NCBI RefSeq assembly: GCF_007625075.1
Contig: NZ_QMIE01000018.1
Span: 1 to 64,000, forward strand
Direction of reading: 5' to 3'
Origin: Oceanidesulfovibrio indonesiensis
GTDB taxonomy: Bacteria; Desulfobacterota; Desulfovibrionia; Desulfovibrionales; Desulfovibrionaceae
DNA length: 64,000 nt
Part shown: positions 43,248 to 52,144 of the stretch, piece by piece
Layout of the letters: every line of letters begins with the position of its first letter
Numbering within the stretch: the stretch's first letter is position 1
The notes under the pieces: model-generated
Databases searched by the model: none
What the model was told of the DNA's origin: nothing
Seen by the model: only the letters and a program-made list of their open reading frames with translations
Position numbers and translations under genes: made by a program

Positions 43248-44333
43248 TTACGAGCGGCTCACACCCGCCGAATCGAAGGTCGCCATCTCCTGGAAGACAG
43301 CCCCCGCGGCACGGTAAAGCGGCAGAGCGAGGGCCGCGCCAGTGCCTTCTCCCAAACGCATGCCCAGGTCCAGCAGCGGAGCCAGGCCCAATGATTCAAC
43401 CGCACCGCGATGTCCGGGTTCGGCCGAGGCGTGCGAAACCATGACGAAGAAGCGTACGTCCGGGGCGATGCGCGCGGCGGCGCAGAGCGCAGCTGTGGAG
43501 ATAAAGCCGTCCACCACCACGATCATGCCTTCGGCGGCGCCGCCGATGATGAGGCCGGCCAGGGCTGCGATCTCGTAGCCGCCGAGCGCGGCGAGGATGT
43601 CCACCGGGTCCTGCGCGGAAACCACGTCCGCATGCTCTGCCAGAGCCTTCTGAATGACCTGTGCCTTGCGGGAGACGCCCTCGGCGTTGAGCCCGGCGCC
43701 GGGACCGGTCATCCGCACCGGGTCCAGCCCGTGATAGGCGCAGTACAGGGCGGTGGATGGCGTGGTGTTGCCTATGCCCATCTCGCCGGTCATCAGAGTG
43801 CGCACGCCGTCTGCAGCGGACTCGCGGGCCAGGGACACCCCCAGGTCGAGGGCAGCCTCGCACTGCTCGCGTGACATGGCCGGGCCGTCGAGGAAATTTG
43901 CAGTTCCTTCGGCCACCTTGCGCTGGACGAGGTGCTCGTGTTCGGGGAACGGTCCGCCCAGGCAGCCGGCGTCCACAACCCTGTGCTGCGCGCCCACGCT
44001 GTTCGCGATGGCGTTCACGGCCGCGCCGCCTGACAGGAAGTTGAGAACCATCTGCCGGGTGACGTCCTGGGGAAAGGGGCTGACGCCCGGACCATCCGGT
44101 CCGGCCACGCCGTGGTCTCCCGCGATGGTATAGATGCGGGCCGGGTCAACATCCAGAGGTGTTTTCCCGCCGCGGACAGCATAGAGCTGGGCGGCCAGGT
44201 CCTCGAGCCGACCAAGGCTTCCCGGAGGTTTGGTCAGGTTGTCGAGGTGGCGTCGCGCTGCCTCGTAGAGAGCTGATTCCGGGGGGCGGATTGCTGTGGC
44301 GGCACTGCGGTACAGCGGTTTTGAGGACTCCAT
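43248..44333 (-). CDS. cobT: nicotinate-nucleotide--dimethylbenzimidazole phosphoribosyltransferase
   Basis: The 361-residue protein carries the CobT blocks: LTKPPGSLGRLEDLAAQL near residue 35, IAGDHGVAGPDGPGVSPFPQDVT near 70, MTGEMGIGNTTPSTAL near 170 and the catalytic glutamate region LDLGMRLGEGTGAAL near the end. It makes alpha-ribazole phosphate for the lower ligand of cobalamin. The start at 44333 follows AAGGAG at a distance of 11 nt. Other cobalamin genes are not in this window. Confidence 0.96.
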   Translation of the reverse strand: MESSKPLYRSAATAIRPPESALYEAARRHLDNLTKPPGSLGRLEDLAAQLYAVRGGKTPLDVDPARIYTIAGDHGVAGPDGPGVSPFPQDVTRQMVLNFLSGGAAVNAIANSVGAQHRVVDAGCLGGPFPEHEHLVQRKVAEGTANFLDGPAMSREQCEAALDLGVSLARESAADGVRTLMTGEMGIGNTTPSTALYCAYHGLDPVRMTGPGAGLNAEGVSRKAQVIQKALAEHADVVSAQDPVDILAALGGYEIAALAGLIIGGAAEGMIVVVDGFISTAALCAAARIAPDVRFFVMVSHASAEPGHRGAVESLGLAPLLDLGMRLGEGTGAALALPLYRAAGAVFQEMATFDSAGVSRS

Positions 44334-44401
44334 GGGGGACCGGGCTCCTTCGTGTCTGCCCGGCCCGCACGCGCTGGTATCGCCGTATGAAAGGCAGGCG
44401 G

Positions 44402-45022
44402 CTATTGCTGCTCGTTCACTTTTTCGAGCGCGCTCATGAGCTCGCCGAGGTCGGGCCGGGAATTGATATCGTGGACGTCGATGTACCGGATGACCCCCTG
44501 CTTGTCGACCACGAACAGGGCGCGCTCGGCCACGCCGGTGGAGCGCAGCACACCAAACTTCCGGGCCACCTCGCCGTGCGGCCAGAAATCGGAAAGCACC
44601 GGGAACCACAGGTTGTCCATGGCGCTGGTCCACACGTACAGCGAGGGCAGATTGTCCGTGGAGATGCCAAGCAGGATGGCGTCGTGCTTTCTGAAGAGCG
44701 GCTCGGCAAGGCAATAACCGGGCCATTGGTCCGAGCAGACCGGGGTGAAGGCGGCCGGCACGAAGGAGATCACCACGTTTTTCTTGCCGCGGTAGTCGCT
44801 CAGGGTGACGTCCTCACCCTGGATGGATGGAAGCGTAAAGTCCGGGGCCATGTCGCCCACGGAAACATTGAGCTCGGAATCAATCGGCGGCGCGTCGCCT
44901 TCCTGGTACGCACGCGTGACATCCGCGGGAGTGGCGTTGTCGGCAAGTACAGGCGCGGCGGTGAAACAAACGAGTGCGGCAAGAAGAGACAGAGCAGATA
45001 TGATACGGATGAAATGACGCAT
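44402..45022 (-). CDS. exported peroxiredoxin (AhpC/TSA family)
   Basis: The 206-residue protein has a signal peptide (about 1-27, cleaved at VLA-DNA) and a thioredoxin-like peroxiredoxin domain with the peroxidatic cysteine in AAFTPVCSDQ (about residue 96). A second cysteine follows in PGYCLAEP. It should reduce peroxides in the periplasm, sensible for an anaerobe exposed to oxygen. AGGAGG lies 4 nt before the ATG. An AT-rich upstream stretch (45045-45085) probably holds the promoter. Confidence 0.9.
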   Translation of the reverse strand: MRHFIRIISALSLLAALVCFTAAPVLADNATPADVTRAYQEGDAPPIDSELNVSVGDMAPDFTLPSIQGEDVTLSDYRGKKNVVISFVPAAFTPVCSDQWPGYCLAEPLFRKHDAILLGISTDNLPSLYVWTSAMDNLWFPVLSDFWPHGEVARKFGVLRSTGVAERALFVVDKQGVIRYIDVHDINSRPDLGELMSALEKVNEQQ

Positions 45023-45158
45023 AAGGCCTCCTGGAACATGTGCGGATAGGAAACGTATAATTCAGTATTCCCCATATATTGTGTTTGTGCAAGAGGGGAC
45101 AACATTTTGCAGGGGTCAGCCATGGCCCTGACAACGTTGTCGGAATGCTGGGTTGGAA

Positions 45159-45335
45159 TCAGGAGCGGCTCTGCACGAGCTGTTGGCGCAGCGCAATCAG
45201 GCGGTGCAAGGCGTCGCATGCAAAGAAAAACTCATCCGAATCCTGCTCCCAGGCGCATTCGGTGAAGCAATGCCGATAGGCTTCCGAATCCACCCGGCGA
45301 GGCCGCACCGTCAACGGCGTCTCCGCGACACGCAA
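45159..45335 (-). CDS. small hypothetical protein, TTG start
   Basis: A 58-residue frame runs on the minus strand in the region upstream of the sulfur gene cluster. TTG at 45335 has GGGAG about 8 nt upstream. The sequence has a natural composition, unlike most shadow frames: acidic and aromatic residues around YRHCFTECAWEQDSDEFFF, then a helix-like HRLIALRQQL end. I do not recognise a family. It is too short for certainty. Confidence 0.45.
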   Translation of the reverse strand: MRVAETPLTVRPRRVDSEAYRHCFTECAWEQDSDEFFFACDALHRLIALRQQLVQSRS

Positions 45336-45448
45336 TTACGAGGCTCCCGAAGGGGGGATTTGCTTGACGACCCGCCCCTTCTCCTGAAACTATGACCATG
45401 CTGGGCAATCTGCTTCCACCATCCCGTCCACACGAAGAGGAGATACAG

Positions 45449-46825
45449 ATGAGCATGTTCGTTGAAACCGTGAAATCCGAAGGGCTGGCGCATTTGTCCT
45501 ATATCGTCGGCCACGGCGGACAGGCCGTGGTCATCGATCCGAGGCGCGATTGCGAGGTCTACCTCGACATCGCCGAAAAGCACGGCGCAGCCATCCAGTA
45601 CGTCTTCGAGACCCATCGCAACGAGGACTACGTAATAGGTTCCCAGGAGCTCTCGCGGCTGACGGGCGCATCCATCCACCACGGCGCAGCCACGGAGTTC
45701 GCTTACGGCAACGCGGTCAAGGAAGGGGACGTCTTCCGTGTCGGCGCACTCGAGTTCAAGGTGCTGGAGACTCCGGGCCACACCTACGATTCCATCTCTC
45801 TGGTGATGCGGGACACGAATGCAGGTGATTCACCCCTGGCCGTGTTCACAGGCGACGCCCTCTTCATCGGCGACGTGGGCCGAACGGACTTTTTCCCGGA
45901 CAGGAAGGAGGAGGTCGCCGGCCTGCTCTACGATTCCATATTCGAAAAACTCCTGCCTTTGGGCGACCAGGCCATCCTATACCCGGCGCACGGCGCCGGC
46001 TCGGTCTGCGGCAAGGGCATGGCCCCGCGCGACTTTTCCACCATCGGCCACGAGCGCAAGCACAACCCCCTGCTCCAGCTTGGCTCACGTGAAGCGTTTA
46101 TCGAGCGCAAGGTGGCGGAACGGCATCCTCTGCCGCCGTATTTCAGGCGGATGGAGGTATACAACCAGGAGGGCACCGCGCCCTCGGTGCTGCCTCTGCC
46201 GCGGCCTACGCCACTGAGCGCCTCGGCTTTTGCCGAGCGTATGGACCAGGGGCTCCAGGTGGTGGACCTTCGCAGTCCGGAGGCCTTCGCCGGAGCGTTC
46301 ATCCCCGGCAGCATCGCCATTCCGCTGAATATGCTCGCGGCGTACGCCGGATTCATCCTGAGTTACGATACGTCCATCGGGCTTGTGGCCGAAACCCACG
46401 AGCAGGTCGATACGGCGGTGCGGCGACTCCTGCGTATCGGCTACGATTCGATCCCCTGCTTCCTGGAAGGCGGCCTCGGGGCGTGGGAGAAGAGCGGCCG
46501 GGAGTACGACACCATACCCGCGGTCCATGCCGACGAGTTGGTGCGGCGCATCGAAGAGAAGGACGATTTCGTGCTGGTTGACGTTCGTTCCGAGGAAGAG
46601 TGGGAGTCCGGCCACCTGCCCGATGCCGTGCATGCCTTCCTCGGCGACCTGCCGGACAATCTTGACGTGGACAAGTCCCGGCTGGTGACCACGTTCTGCG
46701 GTTCCGGCGAGCGCGCGATCATCGCCGCCTCCATCCTCAAGCAGAACGGCTGGTCCAAGGTGGAGGACGCTCTCGGCTCCATGATGGCGTGCATGGAGCG
46801 GGGCTGCCCGCTCGTGGAGGAATAG
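45449..46825 (+). CDS. metallo-beta-lactamase fold protein with two rhodanese domains (persulfide dioxygenase-like)
   Basis: The protein has 458 residues; GAGGAG lies 6 nt before the ATG. The N-terminal domain (about 1-240) is of the ETHE1/persulfide-dioxygenase type, with HGGQAVVIDPRRD, ETPGHTYDS and FTGDALFIGDVGR. The usual HxHxDH is changed to HRNEDY, keeping only the first histidine, which is one of the three iron ligands in ETHE1; the other two (His and Asp) remain. Two rhodanese domains follow: the first (about 265-350) lacks a catalytic cysteine, and the second (about 365-455) has it in TTFCGSGERA. With two YeeE/YedE-type genes downstream it likely handles sulfane sulfur or persulfide. 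Confidence 0.88.
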   Translation: MSMFVETVKSEGLAHLSYIVGHGGQAVVIDPRRDCEVYLDIAEKHGAAIQYVFETHRNEDYVIGSQELSRLTGASIHHGAATEFAYGNAVKEGDVFRVGALEFKVLETPGHTYDSISLVMRDTNAGDSPLAVFTGDALFIGDVGRTDFFPDRKEEVAGLLYDSIFEKLLPLGDQAILYPAHGAGSVCGKGMAPRDFSTIGHERKHNPLLQLGSREAFIERKVAERHPLPPYFRRMEVYNQEGTAPSVLPLPRPTPLSASAFAERMDQGLQVVDLRSPEAFAGAFIPGSIAIPLNMLAAYAGFILSYDTSIGLVAETHEQVDTAVRRLLRIGYDSIPCFLEGGLGAWEKSGREYDTIPAVHADELVRRIEEKDDFVLVDVRSEEEWESGHLPDAVHAFLGDLPDNLDVDKSRLVTTFCGSGERAIIAASILKQNGWSKVEDALGSMMACMERGCPLVEE

Positions 46826-46827
46826 CC

Positions 46828-47427
46828 GTGGCTCGCGCAATCATCGTGACTGTTCTGATGGTGATCGGCCTCGCCCTGCCCTCGGCTTTCGCCCATGCCC
46901 AGCCGGAGGCCGCGGCATCCGTGTGGAGCGAGGCGCGATGGTCGCCCTATGTATGCGGCGCCGGAATCGGCGTGGTCTGCTGGTTGGCGTTCCTGTTCTC
47001 GCATTCGGGCATCGGCGCGTCCGGCGCTTTCGCCCAGACGGCCGGCATGATCGAGGCGGCCATACGCGGCAGGGACCGGGTGTGGAACAGAAAATTCTAC
47101 TCCGAAACCGGCCCGGGCGTGGATTGGCTCTGGATGCTCGTGGCGGGCGTGGTCGTGGGGTCGGTCGCCTCGTCGGCCATGTCCGGCAGCTTCGCGTGGG
47201 TGCTGATTCCAGAGATGTGGGAAAGCGCTTTCGGGCCGTCCGTGCTGCCGCGCATCGCCACGGCGTTTGCCGGCGGCATGCTTCTGGGATTCGGTGCGCG
47301 CATGGCCGGCGGCTGCACCAGCGGCCACGGCATCAGCGGGGCGTTGCAGCTCGTGGTGTCCAGCTGGGTGGCCGCGGCGTGCTTTTTCATCGGCGGCGTG
47401 GTCACCGCCCATCTCATCTACCCGTAA
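46828..47427 (+). CDS. YeeE/YedE-family sulfur transport protein, first half-subunit
   Basis: The 199-residue protein starts with GTG at 46828, with GGAGGA 6 nt upstream inside the previous stop region. It has about five membrane helices and the family motif GARMAGGCTSGHGISG (about residue 155), in which the cysteine can carry sulfur. Split YeeE proteins (PmpA/PmpB type) are often next to rhodanese or MBL genes and are thought to move thiosulfate or sulfane sulfur. An N-terminal hydrophobic segment (LALPSAFAHA) could be a signal. Confidence 0.85.
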   Translation: MARAIIVTVLMVIGLALPSAFAHAQPEAAASVWSEARWSPYVCGAGIGVVCWLAFLFSHSGIGASGAFAQTAGMIEAAIRGRDRVWNRKFYSETGPGVDWLWMLVAGVVVGSVASSAMSGSFAWVLIPEMWESAFGPSVLPRIATAFAGGMLLGFGARMAGGCTSGHGISGALQLVVSSWVAAACFFIGGVVTAHLIYP

Positions 47428-47438
47428 GGATGCAGACG

Positions 47439-47996
47439 ATGCTTCAAGCAATATGGAACAACAGACCGCTCCAGCTCGCGCTCGGCTTCCTCATGGGCAT
47501 TTCTTTCGGATTCTTCCTGAACCGCGCCGGCGTGGACCGCTACGAGGTCATCCTCGGCCAGTTGCTGCTTACGGATTTCACTGTGCTCAAGGTCATGGGT
47601 TCGGCTGTGGTGGTTGGCATGGCGGGCTTTATCGTCATGCACCGCCTGGGCTGGGTGGAGTACCAGAAGACGCACGGCTCATTGGGCGCCACCGTTCCGG
47701 GCGGGCTGCTCTTCGGGGTGGGATTCGGCCTGCTTGGCTACTGCCCGGGAACAATGGCCGCGGCCCTGGGCCATGGCGCCTTGGACGCACTGGTGGGCGG
47801 GGTGCCGGGCATACTGCTGGGGTCCTGGCTCTACGTGATAAGCCAGCCTGTCTGGAAACGCACTGTCGAGCACATCTTGCCGTTTGGGGACGTTACGTTC
47901 GACGAACTCTTTGGTGTGGCCCGCTGGAAGGCGGCGCTGGGATGCGTGGTCCTGTTCGCAGCGCTGTTCGGCGCTCTGGAACTGGCTGGCTACTGA
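47439..47996 (+). CDS. YeeE/YedE-family sulfur transport protein, second half-subunit
   Basis: The 185-residue protein has about five membrane helices and the second-half motif GFGLLGYCPGTMAAALGHG (about residue 95) with its cysteine. AAGGA lies 8 nt before the ATG at 47439. Together with the preceding gene it should form the complete two-domain channel. It is 11 nt downstream of that gene. Confidence 0.88.
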   Translation: MLQAIWNNRPLQLALGFLMGISFGFFLNRAGVDRYEVILGQLLLTDFTVLKVMGSAVVVGMAGFIVMHRLGWVEYQKTHGSLGATVPGGLLFGVGFGLLGYCPGTMAAALGHGALDALVGGVPGILLGSWLYVISQPVWKRTVEHILPFGDVTFDELFGVARWKAALGCVVLFAALFGALELAGY

Positions 47997-48007
47997 GGAG
48001 GCGTCCG

Positions 48008-48052
48008 AAAAACTTCCGGGGGCTGAGGCAACACTGTTGACCCGGCCCCCGG
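48008..48052 (-). terminator. intrinsic terminator of the His-rich protein gene
   Basis: CCGGGGGC and GCCCCCGG pair with a 21-nt loop. On the minus strand the stem is followed by AAGTTTTTC. It lies about 68 nt beyond the stop of the gene at 48120. The same stem could weakly end the YeeE-type transcript from the other side. Confidence 0.65.
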
Positions 48053-48119
48053 AGCAGAAATCAGGGGGAGTGTTCCTGGCAGGGAGAGGGGCGCGCTCCC
48101 TCGATGAATCAACCCCAAA

Positions 48120-48554
48120 TCAGTGGCAGCAACCGCCGCCGTGCCCATCGCCGCCGGGCTTGTGCTTGCCGAGGTCGTCGTGGTGATGGTGGTGGTGCTC
48201 CGGTGAATCGCCGATGATGTAGGCGTCGCAAAGGAAGCGCTTCGTGTAGCGCTGGTTGATATTGAAGATGAAACGCAGGAAGAGCAGTACGAAGTCTTTC
48301 TCGTCGACATCCGGGAATGGGTTCTTTGGGATGGAAGTCATGCCGGCGAGGTTGTTCACGAGTTCGTCGTACGCCGCGTCGTCCGTGTTGAGCGCCTCTT
48401 CGTAGCTCTTGAATGTCGAGTACTTCTCGATGACTGCGGAGAAGAACAGGTGTGCTTCCTCCATATCCAGGGGAATGCGCGTGCCGCCTGCCTCGATGAA
48501 GTAGTGGTCCTTGTCCTCGGCCACGGTTTTTTCAAAGTCGTAGATCACGATCAT
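48120..48554 (-). CDS. small protein with His/Cys-rich metal-binding tail
   Basis: From the ATG at 48554 (AGAGGA 7 nt upstream) the protein has 144 residues. The body is acidic and helical, without a known domain. The last 25 residues hold six consecutive histidines, then further His and Gly, ending in CCH. Such tails bind nickel, zinc or copper, as in HypB or SlyD-like proteins. The longer in-frame region upstream adds CCxPEDYCC and more histidines, but has no ribosome site. Function is unknown; a metal-storage or metallochaperone role is inferred. Confidence 0.65.
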   Translation of the reverse strand: MIVIYDFEKTVAEDKDHYFIEAGGTRIPLDMEEAHLFFSAVIEKYSTFKSYEEALNTDDAAYDELVNNLAGMTSIPKNPFPDVDEKDFVLLFLRFIFNINQRYTKRFLCDAYIIGDSPEHHHHHHDDLGKHKPGGDGHGGGCCH

Positions 48555-48769
48555 GGTGTTGTCCTCTGTGTGGCTTGTATGCGCGTCGGTGTGCGCACAG
48601 CAATAATCTTCCGGAACGCAGCAGGAGCGTCTGCGTTGCGCCCGTGTAAGATCGTGTTGATATTCCTGTATGTTGCGTAGCAAGCAAAGTTGTGCGGCAA
48701 GCAATAGCAGGAAGCCGGCCGTCTGGAAAGGCCGTGGCGCCGGCCGGACCCATGAATCCGGATGCATCG

Positions 48770-49942
48770 CTACTCGAAGAGTACGAGGTACTCGCCGTAT
48801 CCCTCCTCTTCAAGCCTGCTTTTTGGTATGAAACGGAGGGCCGCCGAGTTCATGCAGTAGCGCAGGCCCGTGGGCGGGGGGCCGTCCGTGAAGACGTGGC
48901 CCAGGTGCGAGTCCGCGTATCTGGAACGCACTTCGGTACGCGTCATGAACAGGGAGCGGTCCTCGCGTTCCACGATGTATTCGGGGTCGATGGGCTTGGT
49001 GAAGCTGGGCCACCCGGTGCCGGAGTCGAACTTGTCCGTGGACGAGAAGAGGGGTTCTCCGGACACGACATCTACGTAGATGCCCTCGCGCTTTTCGTCG
49101 TGGTACTCGTTCTTGAAGGCCGGCTCGGTGCCGTCTTTCTGGGTGACGCGGTACTGCATGTCTGTCAGGCGCTTTTTGAGTTCCTGGTCCGCAGGCTTCG
49201 CGTAGCTCTCCCATTCCGTAGCGCCGGGAGGAGTGGGGTTGGGTGTGGTGTCTGCAGAAAATTGCTCCCTGCTCGTGTTCTCGGACGGGTTGTCCGGAGT
49301 GGTGTCCACGTCGTGGTTTTCCCACGTGTCGTCCAGGAACCTGTCGCGGCCGGAGCCGTATCTGTAGAGGTGGTAGCGGATGCTGTGTTGCTTGTAGTAG
49401 TCCTGGTGGTAGGGTTCGGCCTCGTAGAATGTCGTCAGCGGCAGGATTTCCGTGACGATCGGCTTATTGAAGACGCCCGAATTCTCCAGAACCTGTTTCG
49501 ACTCCTCGGCGATGCGCTTCTGCTCCTCGTCGTGGTAGAAAATGGCGGACGTGTACTGCATGCCGCGATCCACGAAGGAACCGCCTGCGTCCGTGGGGTC
49601 CACTGTGTGCCAGAAATGGTCCACAAGGTCGGCGTAGCTGATTTTTTTCGGGTCGTAGAGGACGCGGACCGCTTCCCGGTGGCTCGTGTTGCCGGAGGCG
49701 ACCTGGTCGTAGCTGGGACTGGCTTCCTCGCCGCCGGCATAGCCGGAGATCACTTCCTGCACGCCGTCGAGTTTTTCGAAGTCCGCTTCCACACACCAGA
49801 AGCAACCGCCGGCAAAGGTTGCCTGGGCCTGACCATGAGTTTTCTGAGAGGGGTTTGCGTCCATTGTGGAATCCTGTGCCGCGGCCCATTCTGGAGCAAG
49901 CAGAACGACAACGGCGAGAAAAAGTGGGGGAAGAATGCGCAT
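48770..49942 (-). CDS. msrAB: exported peptide-methionine sulfoxide reductase MsrA-MsrB fusion
   Basis: The 390-residue protein has a signal peptide (about 1-22, WAAAQ). The MsrA domain (about 38-200) has the catalytic GGCFWC and the YHQDYY region. The MsrB domain (about 250-385) has the catalytic cysteine in [12 protein letters not shown] and GTGWPSF, but the zinc cysteines are absent (non-zinc form). Together the two domains repair both sulfoxide epimers of methionine in exported proteins. It stands alone. Confidence 0.94.
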   Translation of the reverse strand: MRILPPLFLAVVVLLAPEWAAAQDSTMDANPSQKTHGQAQATFAGGCFWCVEADFEKLDGVQEVISGYAGGEEASPSYDQVASGNTSHREAVRVLYDPKKISYADLVDHFWHTVDPTDAGGSFVDRGMQYTSAIFYHDEEQKRIAEESKQVLENSGVFNKPIVTEILPLTTFYEAEPYHQDYYKQHSIRYHLYRYGSGRDRFLDDTWENHDVDTTPDNPSENTSREQFSADTTPNPTPPGATEWESYAKPADQELKKRLTDMQYRVTQKDGTEPAFKNEYHDEKREGIYVDVVSGEPLFSSTDKFDSGTGWPSFTKPIDPEYIVEREDRSLFMTRTEVRSRYADSHLGHVFTDGPPPTGLRYCMNSAALRFIPKSRLEEEGYGEYLVLFE

Positions 49943-50158
49943 GGCATCTCCGGGGTAAGAGACTATGGGTATTCTCTCACACTATGCTGTTGCGTGCTCG
50001 GCACGTCAAGCACAGGTGGAACGACAGGGAGGGAACGCGGAAAAAGTCAGGGCATTGCCGCCGGCGCGTTGCCAGAAAGGCGTGCGGGCGTGTATGCTGT
50101 GTGCCTTGATTCCCGTCAGTTTGGCAGGACACAATCTTGACCGAAAACGAGGTGGCCC

Positions 50159-51049
50159 GTGCAGAAACAATGTGCATTCATGGTTGCGATCTGTGTTTTC
50201 TGCGTTCTGGCGTTCATGCCTCTAAACGCGTCCGCCCAGACGCAGGCTGTGGGCGAATATGCCCGGCCGGGGCAGGATTGCGCGGACCAGTGGGTGCTTG
50301 CCGGCGCCGGGGCAGGCGAGCCGCTGCCTGCCGTCTCCGAGCTGACACATGGATTCTCCGGCGGCGCGCTGGAGAGGCCTTTATGCCTGGTTGCGGTGGT
50401 TGCGCCGGGCGGCGTGTACCTCGACCAGACGTTTTTCGCTGTGGCTGGCGCGCCGGCCGGATCGATACTGCATGACTTGCATCGGCCTTTCGTCTCCGGC
50501 CATATTCCCATTGCCGAATGCTGGCCGGCCACGCTGGGCTTCGACGACCTCAACGACGACGGGATTCCGGACATTGTCATGATGCTGGAATGTCAGGATC
50601 GCAACCTGCAGGTATACGCACGACCCAACACCGTCTACCTGAGCCGGAGTCAGGACGGGGGCGCGCGTTGGGAGCAGGATGCGCGGATAAACGAGGAGAT
50701 TTCTCTGTTCACCTCGTACAACGAATTGGTGATGGGCGCGCGGGCGCTTCTCGTCGTGGAGCCGGCAACCTCATCGCAGCAGGACCGGGGCGTACAACCT
50801 GGCCAGACGGTCGCCCTGCGCGCGATGGTGCGGAGTTGCGATGCAGGGGACGGCGTGGTCGTCTGCACCGTGGTGTTCGCGGACGGCTCCATCCGCCGGA
50901 TATCCATGCGGGCCGATCCCGGTCTGGTTCGTGGCCGGCTGGGAACGCCCGAACCGCAGGACCTGGCCGGACGCGAGGTCGTGGTGGAGGGCGAGGTGGA
51001 CGCACGCGGCGAGCTGGTGCGCGTCCAATCCATGCGGCTTGTGGAGTAG
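50159..51049 (+). CDS. exported protein with calcium-binding-like repeat, unknown function
   Basis: The frame has 296 residues from GTG at 50159 (AGGTGG upstream) or ATG at 50180. A signal peptide ends near NASA-QTQ (about 26). Residues about 120-133 read FDDLNDDGIPDIV, a DxDxDG-like acidic loop seen in FG-GAP and EF-hand-like repeats. The rest has no family I recognise; the C-terminal third looks like an OB-type beta domain (REVVVEGEVDARGELVRV). It is coupled to the next gene with a 2-nt gap. Confidence 0.7.
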   Translation: MQKQCAFMVAICVFCVLAFMPLNASAQTQAVGEYARPGQDCADQWVLAGAGAGEPLPAVSELTHGFSGGALERPLCLVAVVAPGGVYLDQTFFAVAGAPAGSILHDLHRPFVSGHIPIAECWPATLGFDDLNDDGIPDIVMMLECQDRNLQVYARPNTVYLSRSQDGGARWEQDARINEEISLFTSYNELVMGARALLVVEPATSSQQDRGVQPGQTVALRAMVRSCDAGDGVVVCTVVFADGSIRRISMRADPGLVRGRLGTPEPQDLAGREVVVEGEVDARGELVRVQSMRLVE

Positions 51050-51051
51050 CC

Positions 51052-51552
51052 ATGCTGCACAGCCTCTCGCGGGTGCAACTGCTGACCGGCCGCCTCGGTT
51101 CCCTGGAGGAAGCGTGGTCCTTTTTTTCCGATCCGTGCAATCTCGCCGCGATCACCCCGCCGTGGCTGGCGTTCACGGTGACGTGCGATCCCGAGCCCAT
51201 GTATGCCGGGCAGATTATCACCTACACGATCGCGCCGTTTCCCGGCCTGCCGGGTCTGGCCCGGCTGCGCGCATCATGGGTCACCGAGATCACGCACGTA
51301 CGCGGGCCGGGGGATGTCGGGCCTGACGCCCCGCTGTTCTTCGTGGACGAGCAACGGCTCGGACCCTACAGATTCTGGCACCACCAGCATCGCTTCACCG
51401 TCGAGGGGCACGGCGTGCGCATGGAGGATGAGGTCCGCTATGCGTTGCCGTATGGTCCGCTGGGAGATCTCGCGCACCGGCTCATGGTGCGCCGCCGTCT
51501 GGAGGAAATATTCGATTACCGTCGAGCGACCCTTGCGAAGCTCATGGGTTGA
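51052..51552 (+). CDS. SRPBCC (START/Bet v1-like) ligand-binding protein
   Basis: The 166-residue protein starts 2 nt after the preceding stop, with GGAG 6 nt before the ATG. It has the CDC/SRPBCC pattern: LGSLEEAWSFFSDPCNLAAITPPWLAF, WVTEITHV, FFVDEQRLGPYRFWHHQHRF and a final DEVRYALPYGPLGDLAHRLMV with a C-terminal helix. These proteins bind hydrophobic ligands or sit next to epimerases; the ligand is unknown. The tight spacing suggests a shared role with the exported protein upstream, although this one appears cytoplasmic. Confidence 0.85.
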   Translation: MLHSLSRVQLLTGRLGSLEEAWSFFSDPCNLAAITPPWLAFTVTCDPEPMYAGQIITYTIAPFPGLPGLARLRASWVTEITHVRGPGDVGPDAPLFFVDEQRLGPYRFWHHQHRFTVEGHGVRMEDEVRYALPYGPLGDLAHRLMVRRRLEEIFDYRRATLAKLMG

Positions 51553-51651
51553 TCAAAGCCGAACGCCGGATTTGCCCTGTGGTGCAGGATGGGCCATGAT
51601 GCACCATGGTATTAGCAACGAACAGAAACACGCAATCCGGAGCAATACGCC

Positions 51652-52005
51652 ATGGCACATAGGGAACGCCGGTGCCACCTGGTCGGCTGGTGGGTTTTCG
51701 TGGGCTCGGCGGCCTGTTTCATCATAACAGGTGTCCGCAGTGGCGACACGCTGACCATAATCGGAGGCGTCCTGTTTTTGCTGGGCTGTCTCATTTTCCT
51801 GTATCCCATGGCGTACCGCCCGAAGGTTTGTGAGGCTGAGGGCGAAGCTGCATCTGTGGACCGGGCAGGCGTTTCCGTACACCACGTTCCGTCCTCCGAC
51901 GAGAAGGATATGACCTGGCAGGATGCCCCGGTCTGTTGTGAATGCGGGCAGGGAGCTTCGGAGGCGCCGAGAAATGGCCCTGGCGCGCGGAATCGGGAAG
52001 CGTAG
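51652..52005 (+). CDS. small two-helix membrane protein
   Basis: The 117-residue protein has two membrane helices (about residues 10-26 and 34-54) and a polar C-terminal tail with a CCECG segment near residue 95. CCGGAG lies 9 nt before the ATG. No family was recognised. The cysteines near the C-terminus could bind metal. Confidence 0.55.
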   Translation: MAHRERRCHLVGWWVFVGSAACFIITGVRSGDTLTIIGGVLFLLGCLIFLYPMAYRPKVCEAEGEAASVDRAGVSVHHVPSSDEKDMTWQDAPVCCECGQGASEAPRNGPGARNREA

Positions 52006-52010
52006 GTATG

Positions 52011-52144
52011 ACTGGGAGCAGATATTACTAGGAGCAAGAAGTTTAAAACATCTTGCTCCCGCGGCTTTCGCCGCGTGGCCCCGCCTGGAGCGTGGCCGCT
52101 CTCATAACTGGGGCGCGACAATGCAAGAATTTTCTGCTCCCAGT
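52011..52144. repeat. 134-nt folded element with 12-bp terminal inverted repeats
   Basis: ACTGGGAGCAGA (52011-52022) pairs perfectly with TCTGCTCCCAGT (52133-52144). Inside lie a second perfect stem, GGAGCAAGA and TCTTGCTCC (52031-52039 and 52051-52059, 11-nt loop), and a third, CGCGG and CCGCG (52060-52064 and 52071-52075). The arms share the GGAGCA core. This nested arrangement suits either a small non-autonomous mobile element (MITE-like) or a structured RNA leader for the zinc-ribbon gene downstream. No target-site duplication is obvious. Confidence 0.55.

Noticed and set aside
48555-48767. Upstream extension of the His-rich protein with CCxPEDYCC
   Set aside because: The frame is open, but the good ribosome site is at the ATG at 48554 and the extension has no start signal; kept only as a note.
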